Origin: Rhizobiaceae bacterium
Lineage (GTDB): Bacteria > Pseudomonadota > Alphaproteobacteria > Rhizobiales > Rhizobiaceae
DNA: 64,000 nucleotides
Assembly: GCA_023953845.1 (NCBI GenBank)
Contig: JAMLJC010000001.1
Location: forward strand, 310,001-374,000
Direction: 5' to 3'
The notes below the pieces were generated by a model. The model made no database searches. It saw nothing but the letters and a program-made list of their open reading frames with translations, and was not told where the DNA came from. Positions 8,566-17,103 of this stretch are shown piece after piece. The position numbers were made by a program, and so were the translations under genes. Every line of letters starts with the position of its first letter. Position 1 is the stretch's first letter.

Positions 8566-11551
8566 TGAGGCGCTCCCCCTTCTCGTCGAAGAACACCATG
8601 CCGGTCACTTCCACTTCTATCGTACGGTCGGGCATGGGCACGTAGAGCGTCTGGCCCATGCGGTCGTTTCCGCCGGCGACAAACGCCAGCGCGATCGAGC
8701 GGCCGCAATTCTCCGACCAGTAGCTCGACGTGACATGGCCGATCATCTTCATCGGGATCGCCTGCTCGGGATGCTCGACGATCTGCGCGCCCTCTTCGAG
8801 CACGGTCTTCGGGTCCTTCGTCTTCAGCCCGACGAGTTGCTTGCGGCCGGGCGCGACGAGATCTGGCCGCGTCAGGCCGCGGATGCCGACGAAATCGGTC
8901 TTCTTCTTGCCAACGGCCCAGTCGAGCCCGGCGTCGTTCGGCGTCACCGTGCCGTCCGTGTCCTGGCCGACGATGATGTAGCCCTTCTCGGCACGCAGCA
9001 CATGCATCGCCTCGGTGCCGTAGGCGCAGGCGCCGTGCTTCTGGCCCTCCGCCCACAAGGCTTCCCAAACCGCCTGCCCGTAATCGGCCGGCACGTTCAC
9101 CTCGAAACCGCGCTCGCCGGAAAACGACATGCGGAAGAGCCGCGTCGGCACGCCGCAGATCCTGCCCTCGCGCACCGACATATGCGGCATGGCCGCATCC
9201 GACAGGTCGATGGCCTCCACCAGCGGCTCGATGATCTTTCGCGAGTTCGGCCCCTGCACGGCGATTGTGGCCCATTGCTCCGAAATGGATGTCAGCCAGA
9301 CATCGAGATGCGGGAACTCGGTCTGGAGGTAATCCTCCATCATGTTCATGACGCGGGCGGCCCCGCCCGTGGTCGTCGTGACATGGAACCGGTCCGGCGC
9401 AAGCCGCCCGACGACGCCGTCGTCATAGATGAAGCCGTCCTCGCGCAGCATGATGCCGTAGCGGCAGCGGCCGGGCTCCAGCTTCTGCCACGGATTGGTG
9501 TACATGAGTTCCATGAACGTCGCCGCGTCCGGCCCGACCACCTCGATCTTGCCGAGGGTGGAGGCGTCGAACAGGCCGGCGCTCTTGCGCACCGTCACGC
9601 ATTCGCGGTCGACGGCGGCGCGCATGTCCTCGCCGGCGCGCGGAAAATACCAGGCGCGCTTCCACTGGCCGACATCCTCGAACACCGCGCCGTTCGCTTC
9701 CGCCCACGGATGGATAGCCGTGCGGCGCGTCGGGTCGAACAGGGCCCCTTGCGCGTGGTTGACGATGGCCCCGAAGGTGACCGGCGTATAGGGCGGGCGG
9801 AATGTGGTGAGCCCGACCTCGGGAATGTCCTTGTCCAGCGTCTCGGCCGCGATGGCGAGGCCGTGCATGTTTGACGTCTTGCCCTGATCGGTCGCCATGC
9901 CGTTGGTGGTGAAGCGCTTGACGTGCTCGATGGAACGCATGCCCTCGCGCACCGCCTGCCTGATGTCCTTGGCGGTGACGTCGTTCTGGAAATCCACGAA
10001 GGCCTTGACCGTCGCGTCCGCGCCGGCGCCCGGACCTGAGCCGAGCATGCCGCCGGCCCAGTTCTCGGCAGAACCCACTTTCGGCCTTTGGCCGCCGCCG
10101 GAGGTTCCGCCGGCCAGCTTCGCGGCCTCCTCGCCGGCCTCAAAACCTTGGGCGACCGTCGCGGCCAGCGTGTCGGTACCGTTGCACGCGCCGACCGAGA
10201 CGCAATCCTGCGCGTAGGTTCCCGGCAGGAAACGCTTCGTCGCATCGTCGAAGGCGACCTTGCCGCGCGACTGCGAGAAAAGATGGACGGACGGCGTCCA
10301 GCCGGCCGAGACGAGCAGCGCGTCGACCGGGATGGTGCGGCCCGCGCCGCCATTCTTCGGCTGCACGGTCATGGAGGAGACGCGCAGCTTGCCGCCCGCC
10401 TTGACCACGGCGCGGCCCGGATTGATCTCGATGCCGAGCGCCCGCGCCTCGTCCACGACCGGGCCGCTCGGCTGGTCGCGCAGGTCGACGATCGCCGCGA
10501 TGTTGACGCCCGCCTTCTTCAGGTCGATGGCCGCGGCATAGGCCGAATCATTCGCTGTATAGACGCCGACATTGCGACCGACGGCGACGCCGTAATGGTT
10601 GAGATAGGTGCGCGCCGCCGAGGCGAGCATGACGCCCGGCCGATCGTTGTCGGCGAACACCATGTGCCGCTCGATGGCGCCGGTGGCGAGGATGACGCGC
10701 TTCGCCCGGACCTGCCACAGCCGTTCGCGCGGCAGTTCGCTGCCGGGAGCCGCGAGATGGTCGGTAACGCGCTCGGCAAGGCCGACGATGTTCTGCGTGT
10801 AGTAGCCGAAGGCCGTCGTACGGGTCAGCACGCGGACATTGTCCATCGCCGCAAGCTTCACGGCTGTTTCCTGCGCCCAGTTCCAGCCGTCCCTGCCGTC
10901 TATGGCAGCGCCTTTCTCGAAGCGCAGAGCGCCGCCGAGCTCGGCCTGTTCGTCGGCGATGACGACGAGCAGGCCGGATTCCGCAGCCGCAAGCGCGGCC
11001 GCCAGGCCGGCAGCGCCGCCGCCGATCACCAGCACCTCGCAATGGGCGAAACGGCCGGCATAGTGGTCCGGATCGGGCTGGTCGGGTGCGACGCCGAGGC
11101 CGGCCGCGGCGCGGATGTTCGGCTCATAGATGTTCTTCCACGCCTGCTTCGGCCACATGAATGTCTTGTAGTAGAAGCCGGCGGAGAAGAAGGGCGAGGC
11201 GATGTCGTTTACCGCGCCGACGTCGAAGGCGAGCGACGGCCAGCGGTTCTGCGATACACTTTTCAGCCCGTCATAAAGTTCCTGCACTGTGGCGCGTACG
11301 TTCGGCGTCTTGCGGGCGGCGTCGCGCTCGACGGTGACGAGCGCGTTCGGCTCCTCAGCGCCTGCCGACAATATGCCGCGCGGCCGGTGATATTTGAACG
11401 AACGGCCGACGAGATGCACGCCGTTGGCGAGCAGCGCCGAGGCGAGCGTGTCGCCGGCAAGCCCCGTGTAGGACTGGCCGTCGAAGGTGAAGCGCGCCGT
11501 GCGGGCGGGCGTGAGGCGGCCGGCGCCGGCGATGCGGTGATTTCCGGCCAT
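8558..11551 (-). CDS. soxA: Sarcosine oxidase alpha subunit
   Basis: This 997-residue subunit has an N-terminal ferredoxin-like domain ('FTFDGQSYTGLAGDTLASAL'). It is followed by a dinucleotide-binding oxidoreductase domain with 'VLVIGGGAAGLAAALAA' at about residue 173. A C-terminal GcvT-like folate-binding half contains 'GFEVNVPADYGQAVWEALW' and ends in a GcvT C-domain. It binds NAD+ and, with SoxB, tetrahydrofolate. I start at the ATG at 11551, where it overlaps the soxD stop (TGATG); the open frame runs further upstream but gives a non-homologous leader. The order soxD-soxA-soxG matches the canonical operon. Confidence 0.95.
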   Translation of the reverse strand: MAGNHRIAGAGRLTPARTARFTFDGQSYTGLAGDTLASALLANGVHLVGRSFKYHRPRGILSAGAEEPNALVTVERDAARKTPNVRATVQELYDGLKSVSQNRWPSLAFDVGAVNDIASPFFSAGFYYKTFMWPKQAWKNIYEPNIRAAAGLGVAPDQPDPDHYAGRFAHCEVLVIGGGAAGLAAALAAAESGLLVVIADEQAELGGALRFEKGAAIDGRDGWNWAQETAVKLAAMDNVRVLTRTTAFGYYTQNIVGLAERVTDHLAAPGSELPRERLWQVRAKRVILATGAIERHMVFADNDRPGVMLASAARTYLNHYGVAVGRNVGVYTANDSAYAAAIDLKKAGVNIAAIVDLRDQPSGPVVDEARALGIEINPGRAVVKAGGKLRVSSMTVQPKNGGAGRTIPVDALLVSAGWTPSVHLFSQSRGKVAFDDATKRFLPGTYAQDCVSVGACNGTDTLAATVAQGFEAGEEAAKLAGGTSGGGQRPKVGSAENWAGGMLGSGPGAGADATVKAFVDFQNDVTAKDIRQAVREGMRSIEHVKRFTTNGMATDQGKTSNMHGLAIAAETLDKDIPEVGLTTFRPPYTPVTFGAIVNHAQGALFDPTRRTAIHPWAEANGAVFEDVGQWKRAWYFPRAGEDMRAAVDRECVTVRKSAGLFDASTLGKIEVVGPDAATFMELMYTNPWQKLEPGRCRYGIMLREDGFIYDDGVVGRLAPDRFHVTTTTGGAARVMNMMEDYLQTEFPHLDVWLTSISEQWATIAVQGPNSRKIIEPLVEAIDLSDAAMPHMSVREGRICGVPTRLFRMSFSGERGFEVNVPADYGQAVWEALWAEGQKHGACAYGTEAMHVLRAEKGYIIVGQDTDGTVTPNDAGLDWAVGKKKTDFVGIRGLTRPDLVAPGRKQLVGLKTKDPKTVLEEGAQIVEHPEQAIPMKMIGHVTSSYWSENCGRSIALAFVAGGNDRMGQTLYVPMPDRTIEVEVTGMVFFDEKGERLNG

Positions 11552-11931
11552 CACGCCTCTCCCTTCTTCGGCGCCCGCTTGCGCGCAGGCTTCTTCTCGT
11601 TGAGCTGGTCCGGCGGACGGTTGGCCCATGCGGCCGGGCCGGACGATGCGGCGGAAATGTCCGGCTTCGGCTCGCCGGCCTTGTAGGTCATGACGAACTT
11701 GTCGGTGATCGTGTCGCGCACGGCGTTGAAGAAGCGCGCGCAGCCATGGATATGCCGCCAGCGCTCATAGACGATGCCCTTCTCGTTCGAGCGGATGAAA
11801 AAGAACTTTTCGAAGTCGTCGTCGCTGATCGCCGCCATATCCGCCGGACGCGCGATATGCGCCTCACCGGCGTTGCGGAATTCGAGTTCCGGACGTTCCT
11901 CTTCGCAGTAGGGGCAGCGGATGAGAAGCAT
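11551..11931 (-). CDS. soxD: Sarcosine oxidase delta subunit
   Basis: The 126-residue product starts with the zinc-binding head 'MLLIRCPYCEEERPELEF', and a later Cys/His set appears in 'RWRHIHGCARFFNAVRD'. The delta subunit is structural and binds one zinc ion in the tetrameric enzyme. The last 17 or so residues ('NEKKPARKRAPKKGEA') form a lysine-rich tail. It is preceded on the transcript by an unexpected secreted-protein gene (11941-12390), nine bases away, and its stop overlaps the soxA start by one base. Confidence 0.93.
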   Translation of the reverse strand: MLLIRCPYCEEERPELEFRNAGEAHIARPADMAAISDDDFEKFFFIRSNEKGIVYERWRHIHGCARFFNAVRDTITDKFVMTYKAGEPKPDISAASSGPAAWANRPPDQLNEKKPARKRAPKKGEA

Positions 11932-11940
11932 GGCTTTGTC

Positions 11941-12390
11941 CTAGAGTTCCCCCGGGCCGATCTGCGTGCCGCGCGGCTGTTCGCACAGGCGCGCGCCGAG
12001 CGATTCGAACGGCGCCATCAGGCGGATGAGATCGGCGATGTCGCCGCCCTTGCGCATCAGACCGCCGTCGCCGAGATTGCCGAAGGCGAGGTCGAAAGGG
12101 TCCGTCGAGACGATGACGGTGCGGAGGTCCGCGGCGTCGAAATCATCCTCCACCGGCATTTCGGTAAAATAGACGGCCGGCCGGCCGACGACGAAGGCGC
12201 AGGTCAGATAGCCCTCGTCCACCGTGAACGGCCATTCCTTCTCATGATCGGTGCGCGCAATCTTCTGGAGCCGGAAATCGTCCTCGCTCGGAATGTGGAA
12301 AAAATCGCGCTCGCCGACAGCGACGACGGGCAACTGCTCGGCCATGAGCAGCGGCGCGGCGACCGCGATCGCGGCGGCAAGAGCCGGCAT
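11941..12390 (-). CDS. Secreted YebY/DUF2511-like protein inside the sox operon
   Basis: This is a 149-residue protein with an N-terminal hydrophobic stretch ('MPALAAAIAVAAPLLMAEQL') that looks like a signal peptide. The core 'EKEWPFTVDEGYLTCAFV' resembles the WPFT-x-DE-x2-LTC motif I recall from the YebY (DUF2511) periplasmic family. A second cysteine occurs near the C-terminus ('GARLCEQPRG'). The ATG at 12390 overlaps the soxB stop by one base (TGATG), so it is coupled to soxB. The open frame continues upstream but only as antiphase soxB sequence. In the sox operons I know, soxD follows soxB directly, so this gene is an insertion of unknown purpose. The homology call is by eye and tentative. 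Confidence 0.65.
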   Translation of the reverse strand: MPALAAAIAVAAPLLMAEQLPVVAVGERDFFHIPSEDDFRLQKIARTDHEKEWPFTVDEGYLTCAFVVGRPAVYFTEMPVEDDFDAADLRTVIVSTDPFDLAFGNLGDGGLMRKGGDIADLIRLMAPFESLGARLCEQPRGTQIGPGEL

Positions 12391-13643
12391 CAGTGGGCGA
12401 CCGCGGCGGCGGCCGCCTCGTCGATCAGCCGGCCGGTCCTGAAGCGCTCCAGCGTGAAGGGCGCGTTTATCGGATGCGGCTCGTCGCGCGCGATCGTATG
12501 CGCGAAGACATGGCCGGAACCCGGTGTCGCCTTGAACCCGCCGGTGCCCCAGCCGCAATTCACATAGAGGCCCTGAACGGGCGTCCTGGCGAGGATCGGC
12601 GAACGGTCCGGCGTGACGTCGACGATGCCACCCCATGAGCGCAGCATCTTCATGCGCGCGAAGATGGGGAACATCTCGCAGATCGCGTCCAGCGTGTGGT
12701 TGATGATGTGCAGCCCGCCGGCCTGCGAATAGGAAGTGTACTGGTCGGTGCCGGCACCGATCACCAGTTCGCCCTTATCGGACTGGGAAATATAGGCGTG
12801 GACGGTGTTCGACATGACCACGCAGGGGAAAACCGGCTTCACCGGCTCCGACACGAGCGCCTGCAGCGGATAGGATTCGAGCGGCATGCGCACATCCGCC
12901 ATCTGCATGATGACCGACGTATGGCCGGCGGCGACCACGCCGACCTTCCTCGCGCCGATAAACCCCTTCGTCGTTTCGACGCCCGCCATGCGGCCATCGG
13001 CGGCGCGCCGAACGCCGGTCACTTCGCAATTCTGGATGATGTGGACGCCGCGCGCACTGGCGCCGCGCGCATAGCCCCACGCCACCGCATCGTGGCGCGC
13101 GGTGCCGCCGCGCCGCTGGAGCGTTGCGCCCACGACCGGATAGCGGGCGTGACGGGAAATGTTCAGCGGCGGGCAGAATTCCTTCGCCTGCTCGGGCGTC
13201 AGCCACTCATTGTCGATTCCGTTCAGCCGGTTGGCATGGACGTGACGCTTCAGGACCTGCGTGTCGTGAACGCTGTGCGCCAGCATCATGACGCCGCGCG
13301 CGGAATACATGACGTTGTAGTTGAGGTCCTGGCTGAGCCCGTCCCACAGTTTCAGGGCGTGGTCGTAGATGCCGGCCGATTCGTCGTAGAGATAGTTGGA
13401 GCGTATGATGGTGGTGTTGCGGCCGGTATTGCCGCCACCGAGCCAGCCCTTTTCCAGCACCGCGACATTGGTGATGCCGTGCTCTTTCGCAAGATAGTAC
13501 GCGGTCGCCAGACCGTGACCGCCGGCACCGACGATAATGACGTCATATTCGGATTTCGGCTCGGGCGAGGACCATTGGGCCTCCCAGCCCTTGTGCCCGC
13601 GCATGGCCTCGCGCGCGATCGCAAATACCGAATACTTCCGCAT
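12390..13643 (-). CDS. soxB: Sarcosine oxidase beta subunit
   Basis: This is the 417-residue FAD/FMN subunit that oxidises sarcosine. It begins with the recognisable 'MRKYSVFAIAREAMRGHKGW', then the FAD dinucleotide motif 'YDVIIVGAGGHGLATAYYL' near residue 33. The FMN-linking His is expected in 'GGTARHDAVAWG' near residue 184. The C-terminus 'YVNCGWGTGGFKATPGSGH' is typical. I start at 13643 because the longer frame to 13709 adds a non-conserved leader. It is the promoter-proximal gene of soxB-orf-soxD-soxA-soxG. The 149 bases upstream, to the end of the Hsp70 gene, must hold the operon promoter. Confidence 0.95.
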   Translation of the reverse strand: MRKYSVFAIAREAMRGHKGWEAQWSSPEPKSEYDVIIVGAGGHGLATAYYLAKEHGITNVAVLEKGWLGGGNTGRNTTIIRSNYLYDESAGIYDHALKLWDGLSQDLNYNVMYSARGVMMLAHSVHDTQVLKRHVHANRLNGIDNEWLTPEQAKEFCPPLNISRHARYPVVGATLQRRGGTARHDAVAWGYARGASARGVHIIQNCEVTGVRRAADGRMAGVETTKGFIGARKVGVVAAGHTSVIMQMADVRMPLESYPLQALVSEPVKPVFPCVVMSNTVHAYISQSDKGELVIGAGTDQYTSYSQAGGLHIINHTLDAICEMFPIFARMKMLRSWGGIVDVTPDRSPILARTPVQGLYVNCGWGTGGFKATPGSGHVFAHTIARDEPHPINAPFTLERFRTGRLIDEAAAAAVAH

Positions 13644-13792
13644 GCCGCCTGCCTTGTGCCGGTAAAAACGGCCGTCGCCCTGCTGCGAACGCCCGACCGC
13701 TTTTATCACTAGCCAAAACCGCGTGCCACCCTTGCGCTATTTGCGACGGGACGTTGCGAATTGCGACGGAAATCCCGACCGAAGCGAAAAGC

Positions 13793-15049
13793 TCACCCGA
13801 ACCTTCGCTGCGCGTCGAGCGCCAGCCCCAGCCCGACACTGCCGAAGACATCGCCCCTGACAACGCGCGCCTGCGGAAAGCGCCGGGCAATGGCAGCGTG
13901 TACCGCCGGAATGCCGGTCGAACCGCCGGTCATGAACAAGGTGTCGATCCGCTCCGCAGAGAGCCCGGCGGCCTTCAGCGCCGCATCGACCGTCGCGTCG
14001 ATACGGCCGACAGCGGTCCCGATCGCCTCGTCCAGCATTGCCGGATTGCTTTGCACGATCACCTTCTCGCTGCCGAGACCAAGATCGATCGCAGCCGCCC
14101 TGCCGCCGGCAAGCTCGATCTTGGCGCGTTCGACGCGGCCGGCCAGCGCGTGGCCCTGACGCTGCTGGACGATGTCGATCATACGATCGAGCAGTTCGGG
14201 TCGTGCCGCATCGTAGCGGATCTGCCTGAGATCGCTCATCGCCTTGTTCGTGTAGAGCGAGTTGATGCGCTGCCATGTGGCGAGGTCGAAGAAGTAGGAG
14301 ACAGGCAGGTTGCGCTTGCTGTCCTTCGTCGGGGTCATATAGCCCAGTTCCGGCATGACGCGGGCGACGCTGAGCAGGCGGTCGAAATCGGTGCCGCCGA
14401 CATGCACGCCGGTATTGGCGAGCACGTCCTCGCGACGGTCCGCCCTGCGCCGCGCCTCCGGCGATACACGCACGATTGAGAAGTCCGACGTGCCGCCGCC
14501 GATATCGGCGATCAGCGCGATCTCCTCGCACTCCACTGTCTGCTCGTAGTCCATGGCAGCCGCGATCGGTTCGAACTGGAACTCGATGTGGTGAAAACCC
14601 TGCTTGCGCGCCGCCTTCTCCAGCTCGTCCTGCGCCGCGCGGTCCGCCGCCTCGTCCTCGTCGACGAAATGCACCGGGCGTCCGAGCACGATATGCTCCA
14701 CATCGGTCCCATGTGCGGTATCGAGATGCGATTTGAGATGGCCGAGCACCAGCCCGATAATGTCGGAAAACGGCATGGTGCGCGCCTTGATGCGCGTTTT
14801 CTCGTGGATCAGCGAGGTTCCGAGCACGCTTTTCAGCGCCCGCATCAGACGTCCCTCGGAGTTGAGCGTGTAGTCCTCGATGGCGCGGCGACCGAAATAG
14901 GTATGCCCGTCCTCGAAATTGAAGAAGACGGCACTTGGGATCGTCACCGCCGCGCCCTCGACGGGCACGAGTCGCGCCGTGCCGTTGTCGATGATCCCGA
15001 CGGTGGAGTTCGACGTGCCGAAGTCGATGCCGCCAAAGGCAGGTTTCAT
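13793..15049 (-). CDS. Hsp70-family ATPase (YegD-like)
   Basis: This is a 418-residue Hsp70-type ATPase lacking the C-terminal substrate-binding domain of DnaK. Actin-fold motifs are present: phosphate-1 loop 'GIDFGTSNSTVGI', phosphate-2 loop 'ALIADIGGGTSDFSIVRV', and the adenosine motif 'TLFMTGGSTGIPAVHAAI'. Size and layout match Escherichia coli YegD, a putative chaperone of unknown client. The ATG at 15049 gives the conserved start 'MKPAFGGIDFG'. It is divergent from the LtaS-like enzyme gene across 240 bases. The extended open frame to 15559 is not supported. Confidence 0.9.
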   Translation of the reverse strand: MKPAFGGIDFGTSNSTVGIIDNGTARLVPVEGAAVTIPSAVFFNFEDGHTYFGRRAIEDYTLNSEGRLMRALKSVLGTSLIHEKTRIKARTMPFSDIIGLVLGHLKSHLDTAHGTDVEHIVLGRPVHFVDEDEAADRAAQDELEKAARKQGFHHIEFQFEPIAAAMDYEQTVECEEIALIADIGGGTSDFSIVRVSPEARRRADRREDVLANTGVHVGGTDFDRLLSVARVMPELGYMTPTKDSKRNLPVSYFFDLATWQRINSLYTNKAMSDLRQIRYDAARPELLDRMIDIVQQRQGHALAGRVERAKIELAGGRAAAIDLGLGSEKVIVQSNPAMLDEAIGTAVGRIDATVDAALKAAGLSAERIDTLFMTGGSTGIPAVHAAIARRFPQARVVRGDVFGSVGLGLALDAQRRFG

Positions 15050-15289
15050 GATCTCGTCCACTGTCGGGGAATTTTTCGCGGACGCGCCGTTTAGGCAAAA
15101 TGCAGGGCGCTGTCGACCCGCAATCGTCCGTTGCAGCACAAGGCGCGGCGCTCCGACATCTTCATACGGATGCCGACAGGTCGGCGGAATGGTTAAGGTT
15201 AAAAGCGCGATTCGTTCGCCGGCAACGGAAAAATCGGCGATATACGCTGACCGCCGAAGCCTTGGCGGCCGGATTGGACAGGTCGCCGG

Positions 15290-17050
15290 ATGCGCGGGAC
15301 GCTTGGTCTTGTGATGTCGCTGCTCTGCAGGCCTGTAACGGTCGCGGGCGCATTCATCATCGTCATGACGGGACTTTATGTCCTCGAGAAGATCCCCGCG
15401 AACATGCCGTTCGTCGGCTTCATCGTCATCGCCATTTCGGCCTTCGTCTTCCTGCTGTCGCGAAAGCCCTATCTGGCCGCCTATACCGGCATGGCGACGG
15501 TTTCCATCATCGCCATCAGTTCGGCGGTGAAGTACCGGCTGAAGGGTTTCGACCTGCATGTCTTCGACTTCACCTTCACCGGCGAGGACCCCGACGCCAT
15601 CCGGTTCCTCGTCGAGAAATACGCCTATCTGATCGTCCCGGTCTTCGTTCTCATTTTCCTGGCCGTGATCTTCCTCGTGGTGCTCGGCTTCTGGGAAAAG
15701 CGCGGGAGCACCGCCTGGCCGGTGCGGCTGGCGCTGCTTGCGGCGTCATGCCTGGGCATCTATGTCGACTATCCGCTGGCGCCCGACGAGCCGCGCTATT
15801 TCCACTATCTCGGCGGCTTCAACGCCTCGTCCTTCTTCGTGTCGACGCTGGACCTCCAGTACGCGCTCAGCCAGAGCCAATTCGCCGGGTTGATGCAGCA
15901 GGTGCCGCCGCAGCCGCCCTATGCCGGCGAGACGGATTGCGGCGACATGAGCAATCAACCCGACATCTTCATCGTGCTCAGCGAAAGCGCCACCAATCCG
16001 GAGAATTTCCCGCAGCTGAAGGTCGGCGACCTCTTCAAGCACGCCTTCCTGTCGCAGGACGGCAAGTTCCATCCGATGTATGTCGAGACGTTCGGTGGCG
16101 GCACCTGGGTCTCGAACCTCTCCGTCATGTCCGGGCTTTCGACCGCCGATTTCGGCGTACAGGCGCCCTATGTGACGACGGTGCTCGAAGGCAAGGTGCA
16201 CGGCGCGCTGCCGGAAGTGCTCGCCGGATGCGGCTACCGGACGGTCGAGATCACGCCGGTGAACCATAATTTCGTGAACGAAGGACCGTTCATGGAATCG
16301 ATCGGCTTCCAGAACGTGCTGGACTCGAAGGACATCCACGCGACCCTTTATGCGCATCGCGACGAGTTCTACTTCAAGGCGGCGGAAGCCTTAATAGAGG
16401 AACATCACCGCAAGGGCGGCGGGCCGCTGCTGCTCTCGCTGAAGACCATGTTCCCGCACTCGCCCTACAACGAGCCGCTGGTGAGCGAGAACAAGCTGCC
16501 TTTCGTAAAATTCGGCGGCGACGCCGCGACGGACGAATACATGAACCGCATGCTGACCGGCCAGCACGACTTCCAGCGCTATCTCGAAGCGATCAGATCG
16601 ATGACGACGGAGCGCGGCTCGGTGGTGCTCGAATATGGCGACCACCAGTCGTACATCACCAAGAACCTCGTGGACGAGCAGTTCGGCGGCAATTCGCTGC
16701 AGGATCTGCGCTCGATCGCCTACAAGACCTATTTCACCGTGCATTCCTTCAACTACGACGTCGACATGAAGGCGTTCGGCGACGGCCCTCTCGATATCGG
16801 CTTCCTCGGCGCCGCGCTGATCGAGGGCGCACATCTGCCGCTCTCGCCCATGTATCGCGAGCTCATCGCGCTGAAGGACCTTTGCCAAGGGCGCTTCCAC
16901 GATTGCAAGGACCGGGCGGCGGTCGATCGGCATCTGCGGCGGCGCGTCGATTCCGGCCTGCTGGACGTTCTGCCGGCGCCGGCCGCGCCGGTCATCGCCT
17001 CGGCGACGGCGGGAACTGTGGGAATCGACAAGGCACGCCTTCGCCAATAG
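15290..17050 (+). CDS. LtaS/sulfatase-fold membrane phosphotransferase-like enzyme
   Basis: The 586-residue protein has four or five N-terminal membrane segments within residues 1-150, followed by a large periplasmic alkaline-phosphatase-superfamily domain. Visible motifs are 'PDIFIVLSESATNPENF' (metal-ligand Glu), 'FGGGTWVSNLSVMSGLST' (expected nucleophile Thr) and 'VVLEYGDHQSYI' (Asp/His ligands). Relatives transfer phosphoglycerol or phosphoethanolamine to cell-surface polymers, as in LtaS, OpgB and EptA. In a Gram-negative alphaproteobacterium a periplasmic glucan or lipid modification is plausible but unproven. The start could be 15290 or the ATG at 15314; neither has a strong ribosome site. 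Confidence 0.8.
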   Translation: MRGTLGLVMSLLCRPVTVAGAFIIVMTGLYVLEKIPANMPFVGFIVIAISAFVFLLSRKPYLAAYTGMATVSIIAISSAVKYRLKGFDLHVFDFTFTGEDPDAIRFLVEKYAYLIVPVFVLIFLAVIFLVVLGFWEKRGSTAWPVRLALLAASCLGIYVDYPLAPDEPRYFHYLGGFNASSFFVSTLDLQYALSQSQFAGLMQQVPPQPPYAGETDCGDMSNQPDIFIVLSESATNPENFPQLKVGDLFKHAFLSQDGKFHPMYVETFGGGTWVSNLSVMSGLSTADFGVQAPYVTTVLEGKVHGALPEVLAGCGYRTVEITPVNHNFVNEGPFMESIGFQNVLDSKDIHATLYAHRDEFYFKAAEALIEEHHRKGGGPLLLSLKTMFPHSPYNEPLVSENKLPFVKFGGDAATDEYMNRMLTGQHDFQRYLEAIRSMTTERGSVVLEYGDHQSYITKNLVDEQFGGNSLQDLRSIAYKTYFTVHSFNYDVDMKAFGDGPLDIGFLGAALIEGAHLPLSPMYRELIALKDLCQGRFHDCKDRAAVDRHLRRRVDSGLLDVLPAPAAPVIASATAGTVGIDKARLRQ

Positions 17051-17103
17051 CGGAAGTTGGTGCTAGAGCCTTCTATGGACCCTGCCATAGCTTGAAGCCC
17101 GAC

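Noticed and set aside
15195..15215. TTAAGGTTAA near the LtaS-like promoter as a CtrA box
   Set aside because: The half-sites are spaced by two bases rather than seven, so it does not fit the CtrA motif.
15100..16269. Plus-strand open frame of 389 codons before and inside the LtaS-like gene
   Set aside because: It overlaps the real gene in another frame and lacks recognisable domains.
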